Shown: positions 16,100-22,398 of the stretch, piece after piece | Layout of the letters: each line of letters starts with the position of its first letter | Position numbering within the stretch: the stretch's first letter is position 1 | NCBI GenBank assembly: GCA_046757205.1 | Contig: JBHHXR010000024.1 | Location: 1 to 22,398, forward strand | Reading direction: 5' to 3' | Origin: JBHHXR01 sp046757205 | GTDB lineage: Bacteria > Pseudomonadota > Alphaproteobacteria > Rhodobacterales > Rhodobacteraceae | DNA: 22,398 nucleotides | Translations under genes and position numbers: made by a program | The notes under the pieces: model-generated | Databases searched by the model: none | Told to the model about the DNA's origin: nothing | Seen by the model: only the letters and a program-made list of their open reading frames with translations

Positions 16100-16488
16100 C
16101 CGTCCATTGCCAGATCGTCCAGCGTCGCCAGCGGCAGGAGCGTGTCGCTGCCGTCGACGAAAACGTTCAGTTCGCTGCCGATGTCATCAAGGTAGGGCAA
16201 CGAGGCAAGGTCGGACACCCCTATCCAGAGCCCCAGCAGGCCGCTCGCAACAACCGTCGCCGCCCCCGGCCAGCCGCCCAGCCCGTCGAGCAGCGCCGAA
16301 AACCGGTGCGCCGGGCGCCGTTGGCGCCGCGCGGCCGGCGCCGCCGGCTTCCGCTCCGCGGCGACGCGGCTGGCGTCGGCCAGCACCGCGGCGACCAGAT
16401 GTTCGGGCAGCGCTCCGGCGTCCTCGCGCACGGCGGCGAACAGCGTGTCGAGTTCCCGTTCGCTCAGAGGTTTTTCGTGTCTCGCCAT
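16096..16488 (-). CDS. Putative single-TM anti-sigma factor
   Basis: A 130-residue protein that I do not assign to a named family. Residues 1-65 are cytoplasmic in character (SERELDTLFAAVREDAGALPEHLVAAVLADA, helical, then a basic linker). A hydrophobic segment at about 73-92 (GAATVVASGLLGLWIGV) would cross the membrane, and a short acidic tail would be periplasmic. There is no zinc-binding HxxxCxxC anti-sigma motif. The assignment rests on position: it begins 12 bp after the ECF sigma gene, its AAGGAG ribosome site overlaps that stop, and it overlaps the sensor gene by four bases. This is the order and topology expected of CnrY-like anti-sigma factors. Confidence 0.72.
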   Translation of the reverse strand: MARHEKPLSERELDTLFAAVREDAGALPEHLVAAVLADASRVAAERKPAAPAARRQRRPAHRFSALLDGLGGWPGAATVVASGLLGLWIGVSDLASLPYLDDIGSELNVFVDGSDTLLPLATLDDLAMDG

Positions 16489-16500
16489 GTTCCGTGCTCC

Positions 16501-17079
16501 TTACATCAGCCCCAGCGCGCCGCGTTGCCCGGACAGCTCCGCCGCCAGCGCCCTGCGCCCGCGCGCCAGCAGGCTCTCGACGGCTTCGACGGAAATGCCG
16601 AGGATATCGGCGATCTCTCCGTTCGGAAGCTCCTCGAAATGGCGCAGCATGATCGCCAGGCGCTGCCGTTCCGGCAATCGGGCGAGGGCGGCTTGCAGCG
16701 CCGCGCGGCGGGATTTTCCCTGCAACCGTGCCTCGGCTCCCGGTGCGTCGTCGGCGCGGTCCGGAACCTCGCCCGGGTCGATCCTCCTGCGGCGGCGCAG
16801 ACGGTCGATGCACAGATTGACGGTGACCCGGTGCAGCCAGGTGGAAACCCTGGCCCGGCCATCCTGCCATTCCGGCGCGATCCTCCAGAGCCGCAGCATG
16901 GCTTCCTGGGCGACATCCTCTGCCTCGGTCCGGTCGCGGAGCATGCGCGAAGCGGTGGCGTGGACACCGTGCAGATGCCGCGCCACCAGGGTTCGGGCCG
17001 CCGATTGGTCGCCGTCGGCAAAACGCCGGAGCAGACCGGCGTCGCCGTCGCTCCCGTTCTGCTGCCGTTCCAGATACAT
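16501..17079 (-). CDS. ECF-type RNA polymerase sigma factor
   Basis: A 192-residue extracytoplasmic-function sigma factor that would direct RNA polymerase to a small stress regulon. Region 2 is seen as RFADGDQSAARTLVARH, then DRTEAEDVAQEAMLRLWR and STWLHRVTVNLCIDRLRRRR. Region 4 has LARLPERQRLAIMLRHFEE followed by the helix-turn-helix GEIADILGISVEAVESLLAR. There is no region 3, as expected for ECF. The ATG at 17079 has only a weak GGAAA upstream, so a slightly different start cannot be excluded. It lies between the EF-hand gene (51 bp upstream) and the putative anti-sigma gene (12 bp downstream). By analogy with CnrYXH it would be held at the membrane until a periplasmic signal arrives. Confidence 0.93.
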   Translation of the reverse strand: MYLERQQNGSDGDAGLLRRFADGDQSAARTLVARHLHGVHATASRMLRDRTEAEDVAQEAMLRLWRIAPEWQDGRARVSTWLHRVTVNLCIDRLRRRRRIDPGEVPDRADDAPGAEARLQGKSRRAALQAALARLPERQRLAIMLRHFEELPNGEIADILGISVEAVESLLARGRRALAAELSGQRGALGLM

Positions 17080-17130
17080 GCGGCCCGCTGTTTCCGTTCA
17101 TGCGTCATCGCGCTGGTGCGCGGTCGGCAC

Positions 17131-17634
17131 CTACTGCCCCGAATGATCGCCGGAACGGCGGCCCGGGCCGTGGCGCATCGCGCGCATTTCTTCCAAGGTT
17201 ATGCTGCCGTCCTCATCGGCGTCCAGCCGCGCGAACATCTTTTCGCCCCGGTTCTCGGGGATCTCGTCGGCGCCGAGGATGCCGTCCTCGTTGGCGTCGA
17301 AGCGCGAGAACATCCGCTCCGTCATCATCTCGGCGCGTTCCTGTATCCGCGCGCTCTGCATGGCGACGAGCGCGGCGATCATTTCCTCGCGGCTGATGTT
17401 GCCGTCGCCGTTGGCGTCCGCTTCGTTGAAGCGCGCCTCGCGGTGGGCGCGGAATTCCTCCAGCGTCACCTTGCCGTCGCCGTCGGCGTCGATTTCGTTG
17501 AACATCATTTCGGCGCGCGGGCCGCCGTGCCCGAAACGTCCGCGCTCGCCCTCCTTGGCAAGCGCCAGTCCTGCCACGGCAACCCCGGCCGTGACCGCGA
17601 GTATGGCCAGATTTCTCTTTGTCTTGGTTTTCAT
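17131..17634 (-). CDS. Secreted EF-hand calcium-binding protein with four EF loops
   Basis: A 167-residue exported protein. A signal peptide (MKTKTKRNLAILAVTAG, cleavage expected near ALA-KE at 26/27) is followed by four 12-residue EF loops: D49-E60, D73-E84, D113-E124 and D138-E149. Each has the D-x-D/N-x-D-G pattern, and the last position is Glu in all four, so each should bind Ca2+. No enzyme domain is attached. It begins a minus-strand group with the ECF sigma, anti-sigma and sensor genes. The ribosome site AAGGA is seven bases from the ATG. It may be a target of the sigma factor or a calcium input to the signalling unit; both are inference. It is divergent from DUF983, with 159 bp between. 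Confidence 0.92.
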   Translation of the reverse strand: MKTKTKRNLAILAVTAGVAVAGLALAKEGERGRFGHGGPRAEMMFNEIDADGDGKVTLEEFRAHREARFNEADANGDGNISREEMIAALVAMQSARIQERAEMMTERMFSRFDANEDGILGADEIPENRGEKMFARLDADEDGSITLEEMRAMRHGPGRRSGDHSGQ

Positions 17635-17793
17635 CTTCTTGTCCTTTTCGCAGGTCCTTGCGGGCGCCCCTCTGGCGCGTCGTCACAGGTTCAACGCGCA
17701 AGCGCGCCCCTTCCGTCGCCGGTATTTGCGACATCGCGCCGCAAGGCGCTTTGTCTCGCTACTTTCGTCGCCGGATCAGACTATGTTCACGCG

Positions 17794-18240
17794 ATGAAAG
17801 AATCCCCCGTCGAATCCACCGAAAGGCGCGAGGTCTGGCCCGCCGTGCTGCGGGGCTGGCGCGGCAAGTGCCCGAATTGCGGCGGCGGCCCGATGTTCCG
17901 AAGCTATCTGAAGGTCCGCGACACCTGCGCGGTGTGCGGCGAGGAGCTTTATCATCATCGCGCCGACGATGGCCCGGCCTGGGCCACGGTCCTGCTCGCC
18001 GGTCATGTCATCGCGCCCACGATGTTCCTTTTCTACAAGGCGTTCCGCCCCAGCGGCGGCGTCATGGCGCTGGCGTTTTCCGGCATTTTCGTCACCGTCT
18101 CGCTGTTCCTGCTGCCGCGGCTGAAGGGCATGTTCGTGGCGGTCCAGTGGGCCAAGCGGATGCACGGTTTTGGCGAAGCGCGGCGGGCACCGGCGGCGGA
18201 GCGGCGCGGAGGTGGACAGTCCGAACCGCCCGCGACATAG
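17794..18240 (+). CDS. DUF983 zinc-ribbon membrane protein
   Basis: A 148-residue conserved protein of unknown function. Two CxxC knuckles (C26/C29 in CPNCGGGPMF and C45/C48 in CAVCGEEL) form a zinc ribbon near the N-terminus. Two hydrophobic segments follow (about 63-82 and 90-108). The C-terminal tail is basic and of low complexity. The ATG at 17794 is not preceded by a strong ribosome site, but the conserved WPAVLRGWRGKCPNCG block begins soon after. Its position just ahead of a Nudix hydrolase and rpmG is a common alphaproteobacterial order. It starts a plus-strand run; the next gene begins 38 bp downstream. Confidence 0.9.
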   Translation: MKESPVESTERREVWPAVLRGWRGKCPNCGGGPMFRSYLKVRDTCAVCGEELYHHRADDGPAWATVLLAGHVIAPTMFLFYKAFRPSGGVMALAFSGIFVTVSLFLLPRLKGMFVAVQWAKRMHGFGEARRAPAAERRGGGQSEPPAT

Positions 18241-18278
18241 TCCTGCGGTCAACCCGTTTCGAAAATTCGGAGAATACC

Positions 18279-18950
18279 GTGCCGGCCGAGGTCAGGGATG
18301 CCGCGACCATAATCCTGATGCGTTCAAGGGAAGGGCGCTGCGAGGTCCTGATGGGCCAGCGCGGCGCCGCCGCGGCCTTCATGCCCAGCAAGTTCGTGTT
18401 TCCCGGCGGCGCGGTGGATGAAGCCGATGCCGAAGTTCCCGCAGCAACACCCCTTTCGGCCGGGAACGCCGAGCTTCTCGCCCGCCGGTCAGGCGAGGTT
18501 GCGCCGGCCGCGCTGGCGTCGGCGGCCATACGCGAGTTGTGGGAGGAGGCCGGGCTGCTGCTCGGCAAGCCGGCGCCGGACGCCGCCGGGCGCGCGCCCG
18601 CGCCGGCGTGGCGGTCGTTTCTCGCCCACGGCGTCCTGCCGCATCACTCGGCGCTGACGTTCTTTCTCCGGGCGGTCACGCCGCCGGGCAGGCCGCGGCG
18701 CTTCGATGCGCGGTTCTTCCTCTCCGATGCCGGCGAGGTTCATGGCGATGTCGACGATTTTTCCGCCGCCTCCGACGAACTCAGCGGCCTGCACTGGATA
18801 GCGATCGACGAGGCCCGCCACCTGGACCTGCCCTTCATCACCGAGGTCGTGCTGGCCGAAGTGTCGAAACGGCTGTCGCGGCCGGGCGCGGTGCGCGGTG
18901 TTCCGTTCTTCGATCACCGCGGGGAAAGGTCGTATTTCTGCTATCTGTGA
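18279..18950 (+). CDS. Nudix hydrolase with extended Nudix box
   Basis: A 223-residue Nudix-fold protein. The N-terminal strand (ATIILMRSREGRCEVLMGQR) leads to FVFPGGAVDEADAE. A long insertion of about 35 residues separates this from the catalytic helix AAIRELWEEAGLLLG, which keeps the REUxEExG metal site. This split box recalls the NUDT7/NUDT19-like (CoA or acyl-CoA hydrolysing) branch, but the substrate is not settled by sequence. The C-terminal part (WIAIDEARHLDLPFITEVVL) is typical of the branch. The start is GTG at 18279, with CGGAG six bases upstream. The frame is open far upstream, but that part is a shadow of DUF983. It follows DUF983 by 38 bp and precedes rpmG. Confidence 0.87.
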   Translation: MPAEVRDAATIILMRSREGRCEVLMGQRGAAAAFMPSKFVFPGGAVDEADAEVPAATPLSAGNAELLARRSGEVAPAALASAAIRELWEEAGLLLGKPAPDAAGRAPAPAWRSFLAHGVLPHHSALTFFLRAVTPPGRPRRFDARFFLSDAGEVHGDVDDFSAASDELSGLHWIAIDEARHLDLPFITEVVLAEVSKRLSRPGAVRGVPFFDHRGERSYFCYL

Positions 18951-18972
18951 GGGCACGGCGGGCGGGCAAGTC

Positions 18973-19000
18973 TTGACACCGGGGGCCGCGCGTGTAGATA
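18973..19000 (+). promoter_or_regulatory. Sigma70-type promoter of rpmG
   Basis: A perfect -35 TTGACA (18973-18978) and a -10 TAGATA (18995-19000; five of six match TATAAT-type consensus at the key positions) are separated by 16 bases. Transcription would begin near 19007, giving a leader of about 73 bases before the rpmG ATG. This is the best-looking promoter in the window and fits a highly expressed ribosomal protein gene. Confidence 0.8.
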
Positions 19001-19079
19001 GCGGGGTCTTGAAATTCACGAGCGGCGCAAGGCGGCGCGGCTCAGGCAACAGGCGGCGATTGCGCCGGGAGATGCACAG

Positions 19080-19247
19080 ATGGCGAAGCCAACCACGATC
19101 AAGATCCGGCTGAACTCGACGGCCGATACCGGTCATTTCTACGTGACCAAGAAGAATTCGCGCACCATGACGGAAAAGATGGTGGTGCGGAAATACGACC
19201 CCGTGGTCCGCAAGCACGTCGACTACAAGGAAGGCAAGATCAAATAG
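19080..19247 (+). CDS. rpmG: 50S ribosomal protein L33
   Basis: A protein of the large ribosomal subunit. The 55 residues are the exact family length for the bacterial form: MAKPTTIKIRLNSTADTGHF, then YVTKKNSRTMTEKMVVRKYD and the ending KHVDYKEGKIK. The four zinc-ligand cysteines of the C+ form are absent, so this is the zinc-independent C- type. GGGAG lies eight bases before the ATG at 19080. It has its own sigma70 promoter upstream and an intrinsic terminator 22 bp after the TAG stop, so it is a single-gene unit even though DUF983 and the Nudix gene precede it on the same strand. Confidence 0.97.
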   Translation: MAKPTTIKIRLNSTADTGHFYVTKKNSRTMTEKMVVRKYDPVVRKHVDYKEGKIK

Positions 19248-19269
19248 GCCATCCTGGCATTCGGGATCG

Positions 19270-19304
19270 CGGGCCGCGGGGCAACCCGGGGCCCGTTTTG
19301 TTTT
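19270..19304 (+). terminator. Intrinsic terminator after rpmG
   Basis: A GC hairpin (CGGGCC-G-CGGG, loop GCAA, CCCG-G-GGCCCG, 19270-19295) is followed directly by TTTTGTTTT (19296-19304). The stem is ten base pairs with one G/G mismatch, and the tetraloop is of the stable GNRA kind. It ends the rpmG transcript. The T-tract runs into the region just ahead of the next gene. Confidence 0.9.
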
Positions 19305-19314
19305 GGCGAAGGAT

Positions 19315-19821
19315 ATGGATTTCACCGTCCGCAATTCGAAGCGAAGCGACCTGCCGCTTGTCGACGCCCTGCTTCAGCGCGCCTTCCGGATATTGCTGAA
19401 ACCGGACTACCCGCCATCGCTGCTGGTCACGGCGGTCCCGAAGATATCGCGCGCCAACCCGCTGCTGCTTGCGTCGGGCAGCTACTACGTGGCGGTCAGC
19501 GGCGAGGACGTGCTGGGCTGCGGCGGGTGGAGCCGCCGGCATCCGCACGGGTCGCGCCCCGAGCCCGGGCACGCCCACGTGCGCCACTTCGCGACCGATC
19601 CGGACCAGGCCCGCCGCGGCGTCGGCCGCGCCATCATGGAGCGCTGCGTTTCGGATGCCCGGGCCGAGGGCATTTCCGTACTCGAGTGCTATTCGACGAG
19701 GACGGCGGAGCCTTTTTACCGCGCTCTCGGGTTTTCGCGTGTCCGCGAGATCGTCGCCGATCTCGGCCCCGGAGTGGCGTTCCCGGCCGTCATCATGGTC
19801 CGCAGCATCGCATCGGCATGA
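19315..19821 (+). CDS. GNAT-family N-acetyltransferase
   Basis: A 168-residue acetyltransferase of unknown substrate. The acetyl-CoA site is VRHFATDPDQARRGVGRAIM (beta4, then R-R-G-V-G-R loop), and the C-terminal half ends in the usual EPFYRALGFSRVREI. An SYYVAVSGEDVLGCGGW strand pair lies before it, as in typical GNAT folds. The ATG at 19315 was chosen; a TTG at 19303 in the same frame would lie in the terminator T-tract. AAGGA is only one base from the ATG, so initiation may be weak. The stop overlaps the run of A that serves as the T-tract of the opposite-strand terminator. Confidence 0.87.
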   Translation: MDFTVRNSKRSDLPLVDALLQRAFRILLKPDYPPSLLVTAVPKISRANPLLLASGSYYVAVSGEDVLGCGGWSRRHPHGSRPEPGHAHVRHFATDPDQARRGVGRAIMERCVSDARAEGISVLECYSTRTAEPFYRALGFSRVREIVADLGPGVAFPAVIMVRSIASA

Positions 19822-19849
19822 AAAAGGGGCCGGAATGAACTCCGGCCCC
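19821..19849 (-). terminator. Intrinsic terminator of the BI-1/YccA gene
   Basis: A perfect nine-base-pair stem (GGGGCCGGA at 19826-19834, TCCGGCCCC at 19841-19849) with a six-base loop lies 29 bp past the stop of the minus-strand BI-1 gene. Read on the minus strand it is followed by TTTTT, giving a standard terminator. On the plus strand it has no good T-tract, but the hairpin may still protect the 3' end of the GNAT mRNA. Confidence 0.88.
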
Positions 19850-19878
19850 TCTCTGGTCTTGTTCCGTCGCCGCCGCGA

Positions 19879-20601
19879 TTACTGGCGGTTGCCCATGAAC
19901 TGCAGCAGGAACAGGAACATGTTCAGGAAGTCGAGATACAGGCTCAGCGCGCCGGTGATGGCGGCCTTGCCGGCATATTCCTCGCCACCGGAGGCGCGCA
20001 GCATCAGGTAGCCGTTCTTGATCTTCTGGGTGTCATAGGCGGTCAGACCGGCGAAGATCAGCACACCGAGCGCCGAGACGGCGAACATGATCGCCGCGCT
20101 CTGCAGGAAGATGTTGACGATCATCGCCACGATCAGGCCGATCACGCCCATGATCAGGAACGAACCCCAACCGGAGATGTCGCGCTTGGTGGTGTAGCCG
20201 TAAAGGCTGAGCCCGGCGAAGGCGATAGCTGTGACCAGGAAGGTCTGGGCGATGGAAAAGCCGGTGTAGACGGCAAAAATGTAGCTGATAGACAGGCCCA
20301 TGAGGCCGGAAAACACCCAGAACACAAGCTGCGCCGTGGCGGTGCTAATCTTGTGGATGGACGCGCTGAAGCCGAAAACCACGGCCAGCGGCGCGAACAT
20401 CACCACCCATTTCAGCGGCGAGCCGAAGATGGCCATCAGCATGGCCTCGGAATTGCCGACCACGTAGGCGACGACGCCGGTAATCACCATGGCCACGGAC
20501 ATCAGCCCGTAGACCTTGTTCATATGCGCGCGCAGACCGGCGTCTATCTCGGCTGTGCGGACACCGGCGCCGGCGCGGCGGACGGTTTCGAATTCGGCCA
20601 T
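19879..20601 (-). CDS. Bax inhibitor-1/YccA family membrane protein
   Basis: An inner-membrane protein of the TMBIM/BI-1 family (YccA, YbhL), linked in other bacteria to FtsH modulation and, in some members, to pH-sensitive calcium leak. The 240 residues hold seven hydrophobic segments. Landmarks are the cytoplasmic N-terminus with RAHMNKVYGLMSVAMVITG, the middle GLSLYGYTTKRDISGWGSFL, and the ending GLTAYDTQKIKNGY followed by a last helix with ALSLYLDFLNMFLFLLQFMG; the Asp residues near the end are the family's conserved pair. AGGAGG lies five bases before the ATG at 20601 and two before an ATG at 20604; a GTG at 20625 precedes the ribosome site. It is a single-gene unit with its own terminator. 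Confidence 0.95.
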   Translation of the reverse strand: MAEFETVRRAGAGVRTAEIDAGLRAHMNKVYGLMSVAMVITGVVAYVVGNSEAMLMAIFGSPLKWVVMFAPLAVVFGFSASIHKISTATAQLVFWVFSGLMGLSISYIFAVYTGFSIAQTFLVTAIAFAGLSLYGYTTKRDISGWGSFLIMGVIGLIVAMIVNIFLQSAAIMFAVSALGVLIFAGLTAYDTQKIKNGYLMLRASGGEEYAGKAAITGALSLYLDFLNMFLFLLQFMGNRQ

Positions 20602-20729
20602 CATGACCTCCTGATTGTTGACCACAGGCGCAGGAGCAGGCTCCCGCGCTCACCCTTCGTAAATATCGGTGTGTTCGGGTTATGTTTCAAGCTCTTAATA
20701 CATGAAAAATTCTTCATGTCCGGGCCGGT

Positions 20730-22398
20730 TCATTCGCGCGCGCGCAGCACTTGAGCCGGTCGGGTGGCCAGCGGTTTCAGCGCGAAAAGCAAGCCGGCGC
20801 AAAGGCTTACGGAAATGCCTCCCAGTACGATGAGCGTCGCGGAAACGGGCTCGAAGCGGTAGTCAGCCTCCATCACGTATGTCATGACGGCCCAGCCGGC
20901 AATGCTGCCGGCCAGTATCGCCACCGATCCTGCCGCCGCCCCGACAAGGGCGGAGCGCAGCGCAAAGCTGGCCAGGATACGGCCGCGCACCGCGCCCAGC
21001 GTCTTCAGGACGGCGGCTTCGAAGACCCGGCGCTGCTCACTGGCGGCGGCGGTCCCGATCAGCACCACGAAGCCGGTCAGCAGCGTGGCGGATGCGCCCC
21101 AGCGGATCGCCGCGGCGAGGCTGGACAGCATTCCTCTGATCCGTTCGATGGCCTCGCGCACGCTGATCGCGGTGATGTTGGGGAAGGTGTCCGACAGACC
21201 GGCCAGCAGCCTGCCTTCGGCGGCGCTGTCGGCATAGACCGTGGCGATGTGCGAATGCGGCGCGGCCTGCAGGGCGGCGGGGTCGAGAATCATCAGGAAA
21301 TTGATCCCCATGTCGGAGAAATCGACGGTCCGCAAACTGGTTATCGTCGCCGTCAGTTCCCTGCCCAGAACGTTCACCGTGACCGTGTCGCCCAGTTTCA
21401 GGCCCATCTCGCGGGCTTCTTCCTCGGCGAAGCTCATGACCGGCGGGCCGGAGTAGTCCGCCGCCCACCATGTGCCGGCGGTTATTTCGGTTCCTGGCGG
21501 CGGCGCGGCGGCATAGGTCAGGCCGCGGTCGCCCCTGAGCGCCCAGTGATCGCCGGCGGTCGCGGCAGCCGGGCGGCCGTTTATCCGGGTGATGATGCCG
21601 CGCAGCATCGGCGCCGTATCGACCCGTTCGACACCGGGCTCGCCGCCGGTCCTTTCGAGAAACCCCTGCAACTGGTCCTTCTGGATGTCGACGAAGAAGA
21701 AACTCGGTGCGCGCTCGGGCAGATCCTGCGAGATGACGCCGCGCAGATTGCTGTCGATCTGGCCGATGGCGGCCAGCACGCTCAGCCCCAGCCCCATCGA
21801 CAGGATCGCCGAGGCGGCGCCGCCGCCGGGGCCGCCGACCGAGGCCAGCGCCAGCCGCGTCGCCGGCCGTCCGCGCACGAAAGAGGCGTGCGACAGCCCC
21901 GCCGCGACCCGGCGCACCAGCACCGCCGCTGCCAGCAGGACCAGCATCGCGGCGAATATCCCGCCAGCCGCCCAGAAGGTTAGCGCCGGGACGCCCGAGA
22001 GCCACGCCGCCAGACCGACCAGCACCAGGACCGCAAACGCGTTCGCGGCGACATAACGGGCCGGCGGCAGCCGCCGCTCGGGCGCGGCAAGGTCGCGGAA
22101 GAGGGCGGCGGCGCGAATGCCGCGCGCCCGCGCCAGCGGCCAGATGGTGAAAATGAGCGCCGTCAGGGTGCCGTAGAGCGCCGCCTCCGCCAACGGCCGG
22201 GCATAGATGCCGAACTCCGCCGGAACCGGCAGGCTGGCGGCGAAGACCGGTCCCAGCGCCAGCGGCAGCCCGGCCCCCAGCACCAGGCCGATCACGATGC
22301 CGAGCACCGAAAGCAGTGCGATCTGAATGAAATACACGGAGAAGATCGTGCCGCCCACGGCCCCGATGGTCTTCAGCGTCGCGATGGTTTGGGTCTTG
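20730..22398 (-). CDS. FtsX-like ABC transporter permease (YbbP type), C-terminal part (runs off right edge)
   Basis: The C-terminal 555 residues of a large inner-membrane permease of the MacB/FtsX superfamily. At the right edge the frame reads KTQTIATLKTIGAVGG, the typical amphipathic stretch before a core helix, so the true start is beyond 22398. Two FtsX-type helix bundles are visible. The first is near 22358-21800. After a periplasmic domain of about 200 residues (with GDTVTVNVLGRELTATITS), the second bundle starts with RRVFEAAVLKTLGAVRGRIL, the same coupling motif, and ends in ALKPLATRPAQVLRARE. This double arrangement fits YbbP, which works with the ATPase YbbA; that partner would lie upstream, outside the window. 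The cargo is unknown. Confidence 0.9.
   Translation of the reverse strand, partial: KTQTIATLKTIGAVGGTIFSVYFIQIALLSVLGIVIGLVLGAGLPLALGPVFAASLPVPAEFGIYARPLAEAALYGTLTALIFTIWPLARARGIRAAALFRDLAAPERRLPPARYVAANAFAVLVLVGLAAWLSGVPALTFWAAGGIFAAMLVLLAAAVLVRRVAAGLSHASFVRGRPATRLALASVGGPGGGAASAILSMGLGLSVLAAIGQIDSNLRGVISQDLPERAPSFFFVDIQKDQLQGFLERTGGEPGVERVDTAPMLRGIITRINGRPAAATAGDHWALRGDRGLTYAAAPPPGTEITAGTWWAADYSGPPVMSFAEEEAREMGLKLGDTVTVNVLGRELTATITSLRTVDFSDMGINFLMILDPAALQAAPHSHIATVYADSAAEGRLLAGLSDTFPNITAISVREAIERIRGMLSSLAAAIRWGASATLLTGFVVLIGTAAASEQRRVFEAAVLKTLGAVRGRILASFALRSALVGAAAGSVAILAGSIAGWAVMTYVMEADYRFEPVSATLIVLGGISVSLCAGLLFALKPLATRPAQVLRARE

Noticed and set aside
17635..17793. EcfG/ECF-type promoter (TGAAC elements) upstream of the EF-hand gene
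   Set aside because: TGAAC occurs twice on the minus strand, but no matching -10 (CGTT/GTC type) stands at 16-17 bases from either copy.

Overview
The window is high-GC bacterial DNA, almost fully coding. It looks like a chromosomal segment of an alphaproteobacterium. Evidence for this is the gene set and order: DUF3572 next to a PleD-type diguanylate cyclase, DUF983 followed by a Nudix hydrolase and rpmG (L33), and the alr/MlaE-permease pair. No tRNA, rRNA, CRISPR array, transposase or phage gene was seen. Genus and order cannot be given from the sequence alone.

Layout. Positions 1-1949 hold the 5' part of an MlaE-type lipid-transport permease (runs off the left edge), alanine racemase and a divergent GNAT acetyltransferase. 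Positions 1981-6222 hold a CPA1-type cation/proton antiporter (minus strand), then cbpA, cbpM, a PPK2 polyphosphate kinase and a Nudix hydrolase (plus strand): chaperone and polyphosphate/nucleotide housekeeping. Positions 6258-9509 are a minus-strand group, in transcription order HAD phosphatase, MttB-family methyltransferase, a 126-aa protein that looks like a degenerate type II dehydroquinase, and type II dehydroquinase. Divergent from it, 9559-13241 encodes a hotdog thioesterase translationally coupled to a 1072-residue cytoplasmic reductive dehalogenase. That enzyme carries its own FMN/NAD(P)H/[2Fe-2S] reductase at the C-terminus, so it looks like a self-sufficient catabolic dehalogenase. 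This divergent locus is the most unusual part of the window.

Positions 13244-15035 hold DUF3572 (minus, start codon problematic) and pleD (plus). A GC-rich stretch of about 570 bp without a convincing gene follows. Positions 15608-17634 are a minus-strand regulatory cassette: secreted EF-hand protein, ECF sigma factor, one-TM putative anti-sigma factor and a membrane-anchored CpxP/CnrX-like periplasmic sensor. Positions 17794-19247 hold DUF983, a Nudix hydrolase and rpmG, with a clear sigma70 promoter and an intrinsic terminator around rpmG. Positions 19315-22398 hold a second GNAT acetyltransferase, a Bax-inhibitor-1/YccA membrane protein with its own terminator, and the C-terminal part of a YbbP/FtsX-type ABC permease that runs off the right edge.

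How the parts may work together (inference). The dehalogenase would take electrons directly from NAD(P)H to a corrinoid through the fused flavin and iron-sulfur domains. The adjacent thioesterase suggests that the substrate or product passes through a CoA thioester. The neighbouring MttB-family protein belongs to another corrinoid-linked family. The sigma/anti-sigma/sensor/EF-hand cassette resembles CnrYXH-type envelope signalling, but its sensor lacks most metal-ligand residues.
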